DNA from: Microvirga sp. 3-52
GTDB lineage: Bacteria > Pseudomonadota > Alphaproteobacteria > Rhizobiales > Beijerinckiaceae
DNA: 63,675 nucleotides
Direction of reading: 5' to 3'
Assembly: GCF_018383585.1 (NCBI RefSeq)
Contig: NZ_JAHAMK010000021.1
Span: 920 to 64,594 of the forward strand
Numbering within the stretch: position 1 is the first letter of the stretch; each line of letters starts with the position of its first letter. The notes beneath the pieces are model-generated. The model was not told the DNA's origin. It made no database searches and was given only the letters and a program-made list of their open reading frames with translations. Made by a program: the position numbers and the translations under genes. Shown one piece after another: positions 53,197-62,799 of this stretch.

Positions 53197-55040
53197 GGTG
53201 CGTTCTTTCCGGTTTCGCGCCTAGCCTTGTCCTTCTTCTCCTGCTCCTTCTTGGCCTTCGCTCCCTCGATCGGGAGGCGGATGACGAAGCGGGCGCCGAG
53301 CCGGGTCGGCTCACCGTCCTCATCGGGAGGACCGAACCGGTTCTCGGCACGGATCGTGCCGCGATGAGCCTCGATGATCTGGCGGGAGATGGACAGGCCA
53401 AGGCCGGAATTCTGGCCGAAGCCCTGCTCGGGCCGGTCCGTGTAGAAGCGTTCGAAGATCCGGTCGAGGGCATCGGGTTCGATGCCGGGCCCCCTGTCCT
53501 CGACAAGGACCTCGACCTGATTCTTGCGGCGGCGCATGGAGACCTTCACGGTTTCGTCGGGCGGCGAAAAGGAACGCGCGTTGTCGATCAGGTTGTTGAA
53601 GACCTGGCCCAGGCGGCTGTCATGGCCGAGGACCAGGAAGGCGTCGCGGCCTTGGGCCTGCCTGTCGATGCTGAGCGTGATCAGCGGGTCGTGCTCCTGG
53701 CGACGCTCGTTGGCAACCGACACCACCGCATCGAGAAGCCGCACCATGTCCACCGTCTCCGCATCGGCGCGAGCGAGTTCCGCATCGAGGCGCGAGGCGT
53801 CCGAGATGTCGCTGATCAGGCGGTCCAGGCGCTTCACGTCATGCTGGATGATCGACAGGAGCCGCTGCTTGGACTCGTCGCTGCGGGCGAGCGGCAGGGT
53901 CTCCACCGCGCTGCGCAGCGAGGTCAGCGGGTTCTTCAGCTCGTGCGCCACGTCGGCCGCAAAGCTCTCGATGGCATCGATGCGGTTGTAGAGCGCCTTG
54001 GTCATATCGCGGAGGGTGCCCGAGAGGTGGCCGATCTCGTCGGCGCGGGCGGTGAAATCGGGAATCTCTTGGCGGGATTTCGTGCCCCAGCGCACCCGTT
54101 CCGCCGCTTCTGCCAATCGCCGGACAGGGCCTGCTATGGCACCGGCCAGGAAGAGCGACAGGACGATCATGACCACGGCCGCCACCAGGAAGACCTGGAG
54201 CAGGGCGAAGCGCTCGGAGGCGATGATCGCGTCGATGTCGCCTTCCTGGGTCGAGAGCAGGAGCGCCCCCTGCACCGTGCGGAAGCGCTGGATCGGCACG
54301 GCCACCGACACGATGGTCTCGCCACGGTTGTTGACACGCACCACGCTCGATTGCTGTCCGGAAAATGCCTGCTGCACCTCGGGCAAGGACTTGCCGTTGG
54401 CGGGACCGACCTCTTCCTGCACGGGACGTCGAGTGCGCCGGAACATCTTGCGGATGCTGTTCCAGGTGCGCTCGATGAGACTTGTCGTATCCTCGACATT
54501 GGCGACCGGCGGCAGATCCATGCGCAGGATGTCGCCGCGGGAATAGAACGATCTGGAATCGAGAAGCAGCATGCCTTCCCGGTCGAAGATGCGGGCCCGG
54601 GTTTTGGTCGGTGTCACCAGCCGGCGCAGCAGGGGAGCGACGCGTTCGGGATTGATGGAGAATTCGAGTGCCGAGAAGGCCTCGTCGGTGAACCGCTCCG
54701 TCTCGCCCGCCTGCATCTGCAGGAGCTGATCCGGATCGATGGTGATGGTGTTGGTCTCGACCGTCGCCGAGCTCGCGATCGCGCCTGCGATGATCTCGCC
54801 CTGCGTGAGAAGGCTCTGCACCCGCGCCTCGATCAGTCCTTCGCGGAACTGGTTGAGATAGAGGAACCCGACGAGCAGGGCCACGAGTCCGGCCAGGTTG
54901 AGCACGACGATCCGGCGCGTCAGGCTCGACGACGCGCGCTGCACGATCATGCGGCCGAAATGCTTCAGCCGCGCCAGGGCGCCCTGGGGAGCGGGCGGAT
55001 CGTCGAATGCCGCCTCGGCGTGGATGGGGTCAGCCTTCAT
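53193..55040 (-). CDS. chvG: Sensor histidine kinase ChvG (ExoS-like)
   Basis: A 615-residue membrane kinase with two transmembrane helices (about 46-62, IVVLNLAGLVALLVGFLYL, and about 278-300), a periplasmic sensory domain of the stimulus-sensing type, HAMP, and the transmitter with His366 in ADVAHELKNPLTSLRS, then NLIDNARSFSPP and GFGQNSGLGLSIS. In Agrobacterium and Sinorhizobium it senses acid and envelope stress and is held in check by ExoR. It is transcribed after chvI (77-base gap) and before hprK (4-base overlap). Confidence 0.95.
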   Translation of the reverse strand: MKADPIHAEAAFDDPPAPQGALARLKHFGRMIVQRASSSLTRRIVVLNLAGLVALLVGFLYLNQFREGLIEARVQSLLTQGEIIAGAIASSATVETNTITIDPDQLLQMQAGETERFTDEAFSALEFSINPERVAPLLRRLVTPTKTRARIFDREGMLLLDSRSFYSRGDILRMDLPPVANVEDTTSLIERTWNSIRKMFRRTRRPVQEEVGPANGKSLPEVQQAFSGQQSSVVRVNNRGETIVSVAVPIQRFRTVQGALLLSTQEGDIDAIIASERFALLQVFLVAAVVMIVLSLFLAGAIAGPVRRLAEAAERVRWGTKSRQEIPDFTARADEIGHLSGTLRDMTKALYNRIDAIESFAADVAHELKNPLTSLRSAVETLPLARSDESKQRLLSIIQHDVKRLDRLISDISDASRLDAELARADAETVDMVRLLDAVVSVANERRQEHDPLITLSIDRQAQGRDAFLVLGHDSRLGQVFNNLIDNARSFSPPDETVKVSMRRRKNQVEVLVEDRGPGIEPDALDRIFERFYTDRPEQGFGQNSGLGLSISRQIIEAHRGTIRAENRFGPPDEDGEPTRLGARFVIRLPIEGAKAKKEQEKKDKARRETGKNAP

Positions 55041-55116
55041 GCCACTCGTTCAAGCACGATCCTGTGCATTCCATCGGACCGTGCCGTCTTTCCAGGTTGC
55101 TTGCGCCGTCAACGCG

Positions 55117-55815
55117 TCAGGCTTCCTTGAAACGGTAGCCGACGCCGTAGAGGGTCTCGATCATTTCGAAACTCTGGTCAACCGACTTGAACTTCTTGCG
55201 CAGGCGCTTGATGTGGCTGTCGATGGTGCGGTCGTCCACATAGACCTGGTCGTCATAGGCCGCATCCATCAGGGCGTTGCGGCTTTTCACCACTCCCGGG
55301 CGCGTGGCGAGCGCCTGCAGGATCAGGAATTCCGTCACTGTCAGGGTGACCGGCTCGCCCTTCCAGGTACAAGCATGGCGCTCCGGGTCCATCTTGAGCT
55401 GACCGCGCTCCAGGGCCTTCGGATCGGCCTCCTTGGGGACACTCTGGTCCTTCGGGGCGAAGCGGCGCAGCACCGCCTTCACGCGTTCGACCAGAAGGCG
55501 CTGGGAGAAGGGCTTCCGGATGAAGTCGTCGGCGCCCATCTTGAGGCCGAACAATTCGTCGATTTCCTCGTCCTTGGAGGTCAGGAAGATCACCGGCAGG
55601 TCCGACTTCTGCCTCAGGCGGCGCAGGAGCTCCATGCCGTCCATGCGCGGCATCTTGATGTCGAAGATCGCCAGATCCGGCGGGGCGTGCTTGAGACCGT
55701 CTAGGGCCGAGGCGCCGTCCGTATAGGTCTGAATGCGGTAGCCCTCCGCTTCGAGGGCGATGGAAACAGAGGTCAGGATGTTGCGATCGTCATCGACAAG
55801 GGCGATCGTTGGCAT
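55117..55815 (-). CDS. chvI: Response regulator ChvI
   Basis: A 232-residue OmpR/PhoB-type regulator. The receiver domain has the acidic pair LVDDD, the phosphorylated Asp52 in [16 protein letters not shown] and the lysine in [10 protein letters not shown]; the winged-helix domain ends with [17 protein letters not shown] and a typical GVGYRFKE tail. It is the cognate regulator of ChvG. AAGGAAG lies 5 bases before its ATG. It heads the minus-strand run and is divergent from pckA. Confidence 0.95.
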   Translation of the reverse strand: MPTIALVDDDRNILTSVSIALEAEGYRIQTYTDGASALDGLKHAPPDLAIFDIKMPRMDGMELLRRLRQKSDLPVIFLTSKDEEIDELFGLKMGADDFIRKPFSQRLLVERVKAVLRRFAPKDQSVPKEADPKALERGQLKMDPERHACTWKGEPVTLTVTEFLILQALATRPGVVKSRNALMDAAYDDQVYVDDRTIDSHIKRLRKKFKSVDQSFEMIETLYGVGYRFKEA

Positions 55816-55843
55816 GAACTCTTCCTTAGCTTGGCACGGACTA

Positions 55844-55868
55844 TGTCAGATTTTCTTTTCGTCTGACA
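55844..55868. promoter_or_regulatory. Inverted repeat in the chvI leader
   Basis: TGTCAGA (55844-55850) and TCTGACA (55862-55868) are exact reverse complements separated by 11 pyrimidine-rich bases, 28 bases upstream of the chvI start. A helix-turn spacing of 18 bases centre to centre suits a dimeric regulator, possibly ChvI itself. Confidence 0.45.
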
Positions 55869-56260
55869 ACGCAGAGGGCCTTAAAACGTCCCCAACTGCG
55901 CCTTTCTCGTGGCATAAATATGGTTTCCCCCAGGCCGCGACCAGGGGCGGCCCTGATAGTGGTGTCTAAGAGCCGTCTGTTCAACCGCAGATGAACGATC
56001 CCTGACGGATCGGACAGGGTGCTCCCACTCCCCGAAAGATCTCGTGCCGTAACGGCAGGGGGCAAGGGTACCAGGTCGAAAGCCCGTCAATCATACGAAA
56101 GAATTCGGAAAATACCTTCAACTTCGAGGAATTGAGAGTGATGGAGGTCTGGCTCTGCGAAAAATAGAATGCGATGAAACGAGCTGAGTTGACGGCACCG
56201 TCAGCTGACCTAAAGAAGGTTCCATGTTCAAGCGAGACGGCAAAATTTTGCCAGGATTGT

Positions 56261-56285
56261 TTGACCCTACCCATGGGACGGTCAA
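56261..56285. promoter_or_regulatory. Inverted repeat upstream of pckA
   Basis: TTGACC-N13-GGTCAA with CCCATGGG inside, 54 bases before the pckA GTG. The TTGACC copy could alternatively be read as a -35 box. The rest of the 523-base chvI-pckA gap holds the chvI inverted repeat and no other visible feature. Confidence 0.35.
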
Positions 56286-56338
56286 CGGACGGCGGCTGAT
56301 CCGGCTGCGCGGTGGCCGCCAATCAGGAGAAGTCTTCC

Positions 56339-57949
56339 GTGGAAAATATCGGCGTCTTCAACAGCGCACAGGGCTCTGAGGCCTCCGGCCTCCGCGATCT
56401 CAAGCGGGTCTACTGGAATCTCGAGGCGCCGGCGCTCTACGAGCAGTCCCTGACCCGGGGCGAAACCAAGCTCGTGCAGGGCGGTGCGCTTCTGGCGGAC
56501 ACCGGCGTGCATACGGGCCGTTCGCCCAAGGACAAGTTCGTGGTGCGCGACGAGACCACGGAAAGCACCGTCTGGTGGGACAACAACGGCGCCATCACCC
56601 CTGGCCATTTCGACACCCTGCTGCAGGACTTCCTGGCTCATGCCGAGGGCAAGGAGCTGTTCGCGCAGGATCTCCATGGCGGCGCCGATCCGGCTTATCG
56701 GGTCAAGGCACGCGTCTTCACGGAATATGCCTGGCATTCGCTCTTCATCCGCAACCTGCTGATCCGCCCGGATCGGGGCGAACTCAGCGATTACGTCCCA
56801 GGGCTGACCATCATCGACCTGCCGTCCTTCAAGGCCGACCCGGCCCGGCACGGCTGCCGCACGGAGACGGTGATTGCCTGCGATTTCAAGCGCAAGGTCG
56901 TGCTCATCGGGGGCACGTCCTATGCGGGCGAGATGAAGAAGTCGGTCTTCACCTATCTCAACTACGTGCTGCCTGCCCAGAAGGTCATGCCGATGCACTG
57001 CTCGGCGAACGTGGGCGACAGGGGCGACGTGGCGGTCTTCTTCGGCCTGTCCGGAACCGGCAAGACGACCCTGTCGGCTGATCCGAACCGCGTCCTGCTC
57101 GGCGACGACGAGCATGGCTGGGGTCCGAACGGCGTGTTCAACTTCGAGGGCGGCTGCTACGCGAAGACCATCCGCCTGTCCCGTGAGGCGGAGCCCGAGA
57201 TCTTCGCCACCACCGAGCGCTTCGGCACGGTGCTGGAAAACGTGACGATCGATCCGATCACCCGCATTCCCGATTTCGACGACGCGTCGAAGACGGAGAA
57301 CACGCGCTGCGCTTATCCGCTCGACTTCATTCCCAATGCGAGCGCCACCGGCCGTGCAGGCATTCCGAAGAACATTGTGATGCTCACCTGCGACGCCTTC
57401 GGCGTGCTGCCCCCCATCGCGAAGCTGACCCCGGCCGAGGCCATGTATCACTTCCTCTCCGGCTACACCGCCAAGGTGGCGGGTACGGAGAAGGGCGTGA
57501 AAGATCCGGAGGCCACCTTCTCCACCTGCTTCGGCGCGCCCTTCATGCCGCGGCACCCGTCGGAATACGGCAACCTGTTGCGCGACCTCATCGCCAAGCA
57601 CTCGGTGGATTGCTGGCTCGTCAACACGGGCTGGACCGGCGGCAAGTACGGCGTCGGCCGGCGCATGCCGATCCGCGTCACCCGCCGCCTCCTGACGGCC
57701 GCACTGGACGGTTCGCTCTCCCGGGCCGATTTCCGCCGCGACCCTTATTTCGGCTTTGCGGTGCCGACCTCCGTGCCCGGTGTCGAGCCGCACATTCTCT
57801 ATCCGGTGAAGACCTGGCAGAACAAGGCGGAGTTCGCCGAGACCGCCAAGCGCCTGATCGACATGTTCAACGAGAACTTCAAGCGCTTCGAGGGTCACGT
57901 GGACTCCGACGTCCGCTCGGCCGGTCCGCAGACCTCGATTGCGGCCTAA
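56339..57949 (+). CDS. pckA: Phosphoenolpyruvate carboxykinase (ATP)
   Basis: A 536-residue gluconeogenic enzyme converting oxaloacetate to phosphoenolpyruvate. The kinase-1a P-loop [11 protein letters not shown] has Lys242, and [26 protein letters not shown] and GDDEHGW are typical of ATP-dependent PckA. I start at the GTG at 56339 (MENIGVFN), with AGGAGA 8 bases upstream; this gives exactly the 536 residues usual in rhizobia. It is divergent from chvI, an arrangement conserved in the order, and ChvGI has been linked to pckA control. A strong terminator follows. Confidence 0.96.
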   Translation: MENIGVFNSAQGSEASGLRDLKRVYWNLEAPALYEQSLTRGETKLVQGGALLADTGVHTGRSPKDKFVVRDETTESTVWWDNNGAITPGHFDTLLQDFLAHAEGKELFAQDLHGGADPAYRVKARVFTEYAWHSLFIRNLLIRPDRGELSDYVPGLTIIDLPSFKADPARHGCRTETVIACDFKRKVVLIGGTSYAGEMKKSVFTYLNYVLPAQKVMPMHCSANVGDRGDVAVFFGLSGTGKTTLSADPNRVLLGDDEHGWGPNGVFNFEGGCYAKTIRLSREAEPEIFATTERFGTVLENVTIDPITRIPDFDDASKTENTRCAYPLDFIPNASATGRAGIPKNIVMLTCDAFGVLPPIAKLTPAEAMYHFLSGYTAKVAGTEKGVKDPEATFSTCFGAPFMPRHPSEYGNLLRDLIAKHSVDCWLVNTGWTGGKYGVGRRMPIRVTRRLLTAALDGSLSRADFRRDPYFGFAVPTSVPGVEPHILYPVKTWQNKAEFAETAKRLIDMFNENFKRFEGHVDSDVRSAGPQTSIAA

Positions 57950-57983
57950 GCTTCAAGAGAGCTTCAGGAGCGTCATACCAAAC

Positions 57984-58008
57984 AAGGCGGCCCATGGGCC
58001 GCCTTTTT
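57984..58008 (+). terminator. pckA intrinsic terminator
   Basis: AAGGCGGCCC and GGGCCGCCTT pair around AT and are followed by TTTTT, 34 bases after the stop codon. Confidence 0.93.
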
Positions 58009-58074
58009 CGTTCTACTCCCGCCAACAGCGCTCCCCACCCATGCGTCTCGGGAATTCCGGAACGAACAATAATA

Positions 58075-58082
58075 TGTATGAT
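58075..58082 (+). promoter_or_regulatory. TGTATGAT motif before the DMT-SDR pair
   Basis: TGTATGAT lies in an AT-rich stretch (AATATGTATGATGACATGC) 56 bases before the transporter start. The same 8-mer, on the minus strand, lies at 62719-62726 before the dehydratase gene, so a common regulator is possible. Confidence 0.3.
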
Positions 58083-58138
58083 GACATGCAAATAGAACGA
58101 GTCAGCCGTCGGCCGACTCGCACCAGTGGGATACGCCC

Positions 58139-59059
58139 TTGCTCCGTCTGACCGGTATCCTCTTTGCGATTGCCGCAAACGGGCTTTTCGCGACCAGCGA
58201 CACTCTGGTGAAGCTCCTCTCCCTGCGCTACCCGATCTTCCAGATCATCGCCATGCAGGCGAGCGTCGCCTGCACCGTGGTGGGGGTCGTCATCTGGCGC
58301 GACGAGGCGTACAGGCTCTCGGCGATCCGCAATCCGAAGATGCTGATCGGCCGCGGTTTCCTCGCCGGCATCGGCACCGTTTCCGGCTTCTATGCCTTTT
58401 CGCTTCTGCCCCTCGCCGATGTCTACGCCATCACCTTCGGGTCGCCGCTCGTCGTCACGGTCGCGGCCTCATGGCTTCTGGGCGAGCGCACGGGGCTGGC
58501 GCGCTGGATGGCCATCCTGGTCGGCTTTGCCGGCATTCTGATCATGGTACAGCCAGGGTACAGCGCCCTCTCGCTCGGGCATCTGGCGGCCTTCATGAAT
58601 GTCTTCGTGGGTGCCGGCGTGATCCTGATCATGCGTACCATCGGCTCGCAGGAAAACCGTGCCATCATGGTTGCCGCCGTGATGGCCGGGCAGCTGACCG
58701 CGAGCCTGCCCGGCGTATTCCTGAGCCATGCTCCCGCCTGGAGCGACGTGGGCCTCGTGACGGTTTCCGGTCTCGTGATGGTGTCGGCGCAGTTCCTCCT
58801 GCTGGAAGCCCTGCGCCGGGCGCCGGCCTCCAGCGTCGCCCCCATGCAGTACACAAAGCTCGTCTGGGCCATTCCGGTCGGCTTGTTCGTGTTCGGCGAC
58901 GAGCCGAAGCTCCATGTGCTTGCGGGAGCCCTCGTGGTGATCGGATCCGTTCTGTACCTGCTCAACCATCAGCGACGGGCAGAAAGCATGATTTCGGCGG
59001 CGAAAAGGCCTCAGCCATCTGCGCGAACGGAATGCCTTAAAGGAGAGAAGCTTGGTTGA
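58139..59059 (+). CDS. EamA / DMT family transporter
   Basis: A 306-residue membrane protein with ten predicted helices in two EamA repeats; the first starts GILFAIAANGLFATSDTLVK and the second near ALSLGHLAAFMNVFVGAGV. Conserved SSVAPMQYTKLVWAIPVG marks the RhaT/EamA group of metabolite exporters or importers. The substrate is unknown; the context of sugar-acid genes suggests a related compound. It starts at a TTG (58139) and overlaps the SDR gene by 8 bases, so the two are one transcript. Confidence 0.85.
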   Translation: MLRLTGILFAIAANGLFATSDTLVKLLSLRYPIFQIIAMQASVACTVVGVVIWRDEAYRLSAIRNPKMLIGRGFLAGIGTVSGFYAFSLLPLADVYAITFGSPLVVTVAASWLLGERTGLARWMAILVGFAGILIMVQPGYSALSLGHLAAFMNVFVGAGVILIMRTIGSQENRAIMVAAVMAGQLTASLPGVFLSHAPAWSDVGLVTVSGLVMVSAQFLLLEALRRAPASSVAPMQYTKLVWAIPVGLFVFGDEPKLHVLAGALVVIGSVLYLLNHQRRAESMISAAKRPQPSARTECLKGEKLG

Positions 59060-59846
59060 GACACAGAGCACAAGATCGATATCGGCCTCGCAGCTGTCGC
59101 TGCAGGGCAAGACAGCCCTCGTCGTCGGCGGATCGAGCGGGATCGGCAATGCCATCGCTCATGGCTTCCAGGACAGCGGTGCAAGGGTGGCGATTGCTGC
59201 CAGAACGCCCGCGAAGGTGGAGGCAGCGACGCAGCGCCTGCAGGAGCTCGATCCGACAGCCCGAGGTTACGTGATCGATGCCGCGCGGCCGGAGGAGATC
59301 GACGAACTTGTCGCGACAGCTGTGACGGATTTCGGGCATATCGACATTCTGGTCGCGTGCCAGGGCATGACCATCCTCAAGCCTGCCGAGGAGGTCACGC
59401 CGGCGGAATACGACGAAGTCATGCAGACGAACCTGCGCAGCGTGTTCTTCACCTGCACCCGCTTCGGCCGCCATATGCTGGAGCTTGGGAACGGCTCGAT
59501 CATCACCATCGCGTCGCTGGCGGCTCATCGCGGGTGGCCCCTCGCTTCGATCTATGCCGCCAGCAAGCACGGGGTGGCGGGGCTAACGAAGACGCTGGCT
59601 GCCGAATGGGCTGACAGAGGAGTTCGCGTCAACGCCATCTCGCCGGGGTTCTTCATGACCGAGCTGAACCAGTCCAAGATGAGCTCGAAGCGCAAGGAGA
59701 ACGCACTTCTGAGAACGCCCATGGGCCGCTTCGGCCAGCTCGACGAGCTCGTGGGCGCTGCGATCTATCTTGCCTCGCCTGCAGCCGGATTCGTGACAGG
59801 CACCGTGCTCAATGTGGATGGAGGCTATCTCGCCTCCGGTATCTGA
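59052..59846 (+). CDS. SDR family oxidoreductase
   Basis: A 264-residue short-chain dehydrogenase: coenzyme loop VGGSSGIGNAIA, a VACQGM segment in place of the usual NNAG, and the active-site serine with YAASKHGV (Tyr, Lys). The C-terminal VTGTVLNVDGGYLASG is typical of 3-ketoacyl-reductase-like and sugar-acid dehydrogenases (gluconate 5-dehydrogenase, KduD). Within a sugar-acid cluster, a polyol or keto-sugar-acid substrate is likely. Translation begins at a TTG at 59052 with AGGAGAG upstream, overlapping the transporter gene. Its TGA is followed without a gap by the stop of the convergent epimerase gene. Confidence 0.85.
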   Translation: MVETQSTRSISASQLSLQGKTALVVGGSSGIGNAIAHGFQDSGARVAIAARTPAKVEAATQRLQELDPTARGYVIDAARPEEIDELVATAVTDFGHIDILVACQGMTILKPAEEVTPAEYDEVMQTNLRSVFFTCTRFGRHMLELGNGSIITIASLAAHRGWPLASIYAASKHGVAGLTKTLAAEWADRGVRVNAISPGFFMTELNQSKMSSKRKENALLRTPMGRFGQLDELVGAAIYLASPAAGFVTGTVLNVDGGYLASGI

Positions 59847-60896
59847 TCAGGCTTCCGCGACGAAGAACGGAATGCGCATCACATGGCGGTACGTCTCGCC
59901 CGGGCGCAGCACCGCCGAGGGGAAATGCGGGATGTTCGGCGCATTCGGAAAGTTCTGCGTCTCGAGTGCGAACCCGGCATGCTTCTCATAGGTAACGCCG
60001 CCTTTGCCGATGGCGGGCGCCTTGCCGAAATGATTGGCCGTGTAGAACTGAACACCCGGCTGGTCGGTCCAGATCTCCAATCCTCGGCATGAGACCGGGT
60101 CCACCGCACGCGCCGCACGGCGCAGAGGCTGCCCATTGTGGTTGAGGCAGAAATTATGGTCGTAGCCGGCTTCCGGAAGCTGGGTGGTGTCGTCGATCGT
60201 CGCGCCGATGGGCCGTGGCGACCTGAAATCGAAGGCCGTTCCGGCAACCGATGCCAATTCACCCGTCGGGATCTTGCCGGGTCCGATCGGTGTGTAATGA
60301 TCGGCATCGATCAGGAGATGCTGATCGCGCACATGCCCCGAACCGTGACCGGCGAGATTCCAATAGCCGTGATAGGCCATGTTCACGACGGTCGGCCGAT
60401 CCGTCGTCGCCTCCATGACGATCTCCAGCGCCGGATCGTCCGTCAGCGTGTAGGTCACCGTTGCAGTGACGGCACCCGGATACCCTTCGTCGCCATCGGG
60501 CCGGTTCAGGGTCAGACGGACGGCCCTGTTCGCGGTGTCGGGTTCGCCGGTCCAGACCCTCTTGCTGAAGCCCCCGAGGCCGCCGTGGATGTGATTGGGC
60601 GCTTCGTTGGCCGAAAGAGAATAGATCTTCCCATCCAGGGTGAAGTGCGCATCGGCGATGCGGTTGGCGTAGCGGCCGCAGATCGCACCGGCCGAGCCAC
60701 GATTCTGAACGTAAGATGCCAGATCGTCGTAGCCCAGGGCGATGTCGACCTGTCCTCCCTTGCCATCCGGAACGAACAGACGGCTCAAGGCGGCCGCGTA
60801 GGTGATAATTGTGGCGTGGACGGTGCCGGATTCGATCTCGAAAGCCTCGACCTGCTGGCTGTCGATGACGCCGAAGACGGATTTCTGGATGCTCAT
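59847..60896 (-). CDS. galM: Aldose 1-epimerase
   Basis: A 349-residue mutarotase that interconverts alpha and beta anomers of free sugars. RYANRIADAHFTLDG, NHIHGGLGGFSKRVW (first catalytic His), the second His in MAYHGYWNLAGHGSG, LPEAGYDHNFCLN and the C-terminal glutamate in HAGFALETQNFPNAP are intact. I start at the ATG at 60896; an ATG at 60929 is possible but its extra residues look unlike the family. It lies downstream of the dehydratase gene in the same direction. A mutarotase beside sugar oxidation genes speeds supply of the preferred anomer. Confidence 0.9.
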   Translation of the reverse strand: MSIQKSVFGVIDSQQVEAFEIESGTVHATIITYAAALSRLFVPDGKGGQVDIALGYDDLASYVQNRGSAGAICGRYANRIADAHFTLDGKIYSLSANEAPNHIHGGLGGFSKRVWTGEPDTANRAVRLTLNRPDGDEGYPGAVTATVTYTLTDDPALEIVMEATTDRPTVVNMAYHGYWNLAGHGSGHVRDQHLLIDADHYTPIGPGKIPTGELASVAGTAFDFRSPRPIGATIDDTTQLPEAGYDHNFCLNHNGQPLRRAARAVDPVSCRGLEIWTDQPGVQFYTANHFGKAPAIGKGGVTYEKHAGFALETQNFPNAPNIPHFPSAVLRPGETYRHVMRIPFFVAEA

Positions 60897-60955
60897 GATC
60901 GGACGCAAAAATGCTGACAGCGCCACCATGAGGCAGCCCTGTCAGCAGGGGAGGA

Positions 60956-62677
60956 TCAGTGGATTTCGGGCTCTGGCACGCCGCCCGAACCTTCCAGGAA
61001 GTCGAAGTCGCAACCTTCGTCCGCCTGGCGGATGTGCTGAGCGAAAAGCTTGTTGTAGCCGCGCGGGTAATCGCGCGGCGGTGGCGACCAGGTGCGCAGG
61101 CGATCCTTGATCTGCTCGTCGCTCACGTGGAGATGGATCGAGCGGTTCGGTACGTCGACGGTGATCAGATCGCCCGTCCGCACTGCGGCCAGTGGCCCGC
61201 CGATATGAGCTTCCGGTGAGACGTGCAGGATGCAGGCGCCGTAGCTGGTGCCGCTCATGCGGGCATCGGAAATGCGCAGCATGTCGCGCACGCCCTGCTT
61301 CAGGAGCTTCTTCGGGATCGGCAGCATGCCCCATTCCGGCATGCCCGGACCGCCGATGGGACCGGCATTGCGCAGCACCATGATATGGTCGGGCGTGACG
61401 TCGAGATCGAGGTCGTTCACGGCTTTCGTCATCTCGTCATAGGTGTCGAAGACGATGGCGGGACCTGTATGCTGCAGCAGTCGCGGCTCCGCCGCGGGCG
61501 GCTTGATCACGCAGCCCTTGGGCGCCAGATTGCCGCGCAGGATGGCTGTGCCGCCGGAGGCTGCGATCGGCTTGTCGAGCGGACGGATCACATCGTCGTT
61601 ATAGACGGCGGCACCCTCGAGCGCGTCGCGCAGAGTTCCGGTCACGGTGCGCTCGTCGAGATGGAGCAGCGGCTCGAGCCGAGAGAGAAGGCCGCGAATG
61701 CCGCCGGCAATATGGAAGTCTTCCATCAGCCATTGGCCCGAAGGACGAAGATTGGCGATCACCGGAACCTTCTGGGCGAAGTCGTCGAAATCCTGCAGCG
61801 AGACCTCGACGCCCGCGCGGCCGGCCATGGCCACGAGATGGATCATCGCGTTCGTCGAGCCGGCGAGTGCGTTGTGAACCATCAGCGCGTTCTCGAACGA
61901 GCGCCGTGTGAGAATGTCGCTGGGCTTAAGATCGTCCCAGACCATTTCGACGATCTTCCGGCCCGTGAGGCTCGCCATGCGCGGATGGGCGGCATCGACG
62001 GCCGGGATGGAGGCCGCACCTGCAAGGCTCAAGCCGAGCGTCTCGACGATGGCCGTCATGGTCGAGGCGGTGCCCATGGTCATGCAGGTGCCGGGCGAGC
62101 GTGCGATGCCGGCTTCCATGTCGTTCCATTGCTGGTTCGTGATGGTGCCAGCTTCCTTCTCGGCCCAGTACTTCCAGATGTCGGACCCCGAACCCAGGAT
62201 CGTGCCGGCATGGTGCCCGCGGATCATGGGGCCTGCCGGCATGAAGATCATCGGCAAGTTCATGCTGATCGCGCCCATGACGGTCGCGGGCGTGGTCTTA
62301 TCGCAGCCACCCATGAGCACTGCGCCATCCACCGGATGCGAGCGCAGAAGCTCCTCGACTTCCAACGCAAGGAGATTGCGGTAGAGCATCGTGGTCGGCT
62401 TGACGAAATTCTCCGACAGGGACATCGCCGGTAGCTCGATGGGGAAGCCGCCGGCCTGCCATACGCCGCGCTTCACGTCCTCGACGCGAACGCGAAAATG
62501 CGCGTGACACGGATTGATGTCGCTCCAGGTGTTGATGATCGCGATCACGGGCTTGCCCATGAAATCTTCACGTGCATAGCCCATCTGGAGCGTCCGAGAC
62601 CGATGTCCGAAGGAGCGCAGGTCCGTCACGCCGAACCAGCGGTGGCTTCTCAACTGCTCAGGCGATCGCTTGGCCAT
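60956..62677 (-). CDS. IlvD/Edd family sugar-acid dehydratase (arabonate/xylonate dehydratase-like)
   Basis: A 573-residue iron-sulfur dehydratase. The cluster cysteines lie in [20 protein letters not shown] and [13 protein letters not shown], and the catalytic serine is Ser475 in [11 protein letters not shown]. The length and the sequence match the Rhizobium L-arabonate / D-xylonate dehydratase subfamily (about 579 residues) better than dihydroxyacid dehydratase IlvD. It converts an aldonic acid to the 2-keto-3-deoxy acid. The ATG at 62677 (MAKRSPEQ) is preferred over 62716. It lies between a FadR-type regulator gene upstream and galM downstream, all on the minus strand. The precise acid is not readable from sequence. 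Confidence 0.87.
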   Translation of the reverse strand: MAKRSPEQLRSHRWFGVTDLRSFGHRSRTLQMGYAREDFMGKPVIAIINTWSDINPCHAHFRVRVEDVKRGVWQAGGFPIELPAMSLSENFVKPTTMLYRNLLALEVEELLRSHPVDGAVLMGGCDKTTPATVMGAISMNLPMIFMPAGPMIRGHHAGTILGSGSDIWKYWAEKEAGTITNQQWNDMEAGIARSPGTCMTMGTASTMTAIVETLGLSLAGAASIPAVDAAHPRMASLTGRKIVEMVWDDLKPSDILTRRSFENALMVHNALAGSTNAMIHLVAMAGRAGVEVSLQDFDDFAQKVPVIANLRPSGQWLMEDFHIAGGIRGLLSRLEPLLHLDERTVTGTLRDALEGAAVYNDDVIRPLDKPIAASGGTAILRGNLAPKGCVIKPPAAEPRLLQHTGPAIVFDTYDEMTKAVNDLDLDVTPDHIMVLRNAGPIGGPGMPEWGMLPIPKKLLKQGVRDMLRISDARMSGTSYGACILHVSPEAHIGGPLAAVRTGDLITVDVPNRSIHLHVSDEQIKDRLRTWSPPPRDYPRGYNKLFAQHIRQADEGCDFDFLEGSGGVPEPEIH

Positions 62678-62718
62678 TATCGCTTCACTCCCCGCGCCTC
62701 GCGGCGCAAAAGCCATAT

Positions 62719-62726
62719 ATCATACA
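62719..62726 (-). promoter_or_regulatory. TGTATGAT motif upstream of the dehydratase gene
   Basis: The minus strand reads TTTGTATGATATATGG in an AT-rich patch between the FadR-type regulator gene and the dehydratase gene. The 8-mer is shared with 58075-58082. Confidence 0.3.
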
Positions 62727-62799
62727 AATTTAGGAATTCGTCGCCGTTTTGGGGCTGGCTGTCAAGTACAGCGGCTCCTTTTGCCTGGCATGTTTGCGC

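Noticed and set aside
55981..56322. Possible 113-codon minus-strand gene in the chvI-pckA gap
   Set aside because: It overlaps the pckA promoter region, has no ribosome-binding site and an amino-acid mix unlike neighbouring proteins.
56282..57898. Antisense open frame over pckA
   Set aside because: Shadow of the conserved pckA coding sequence.
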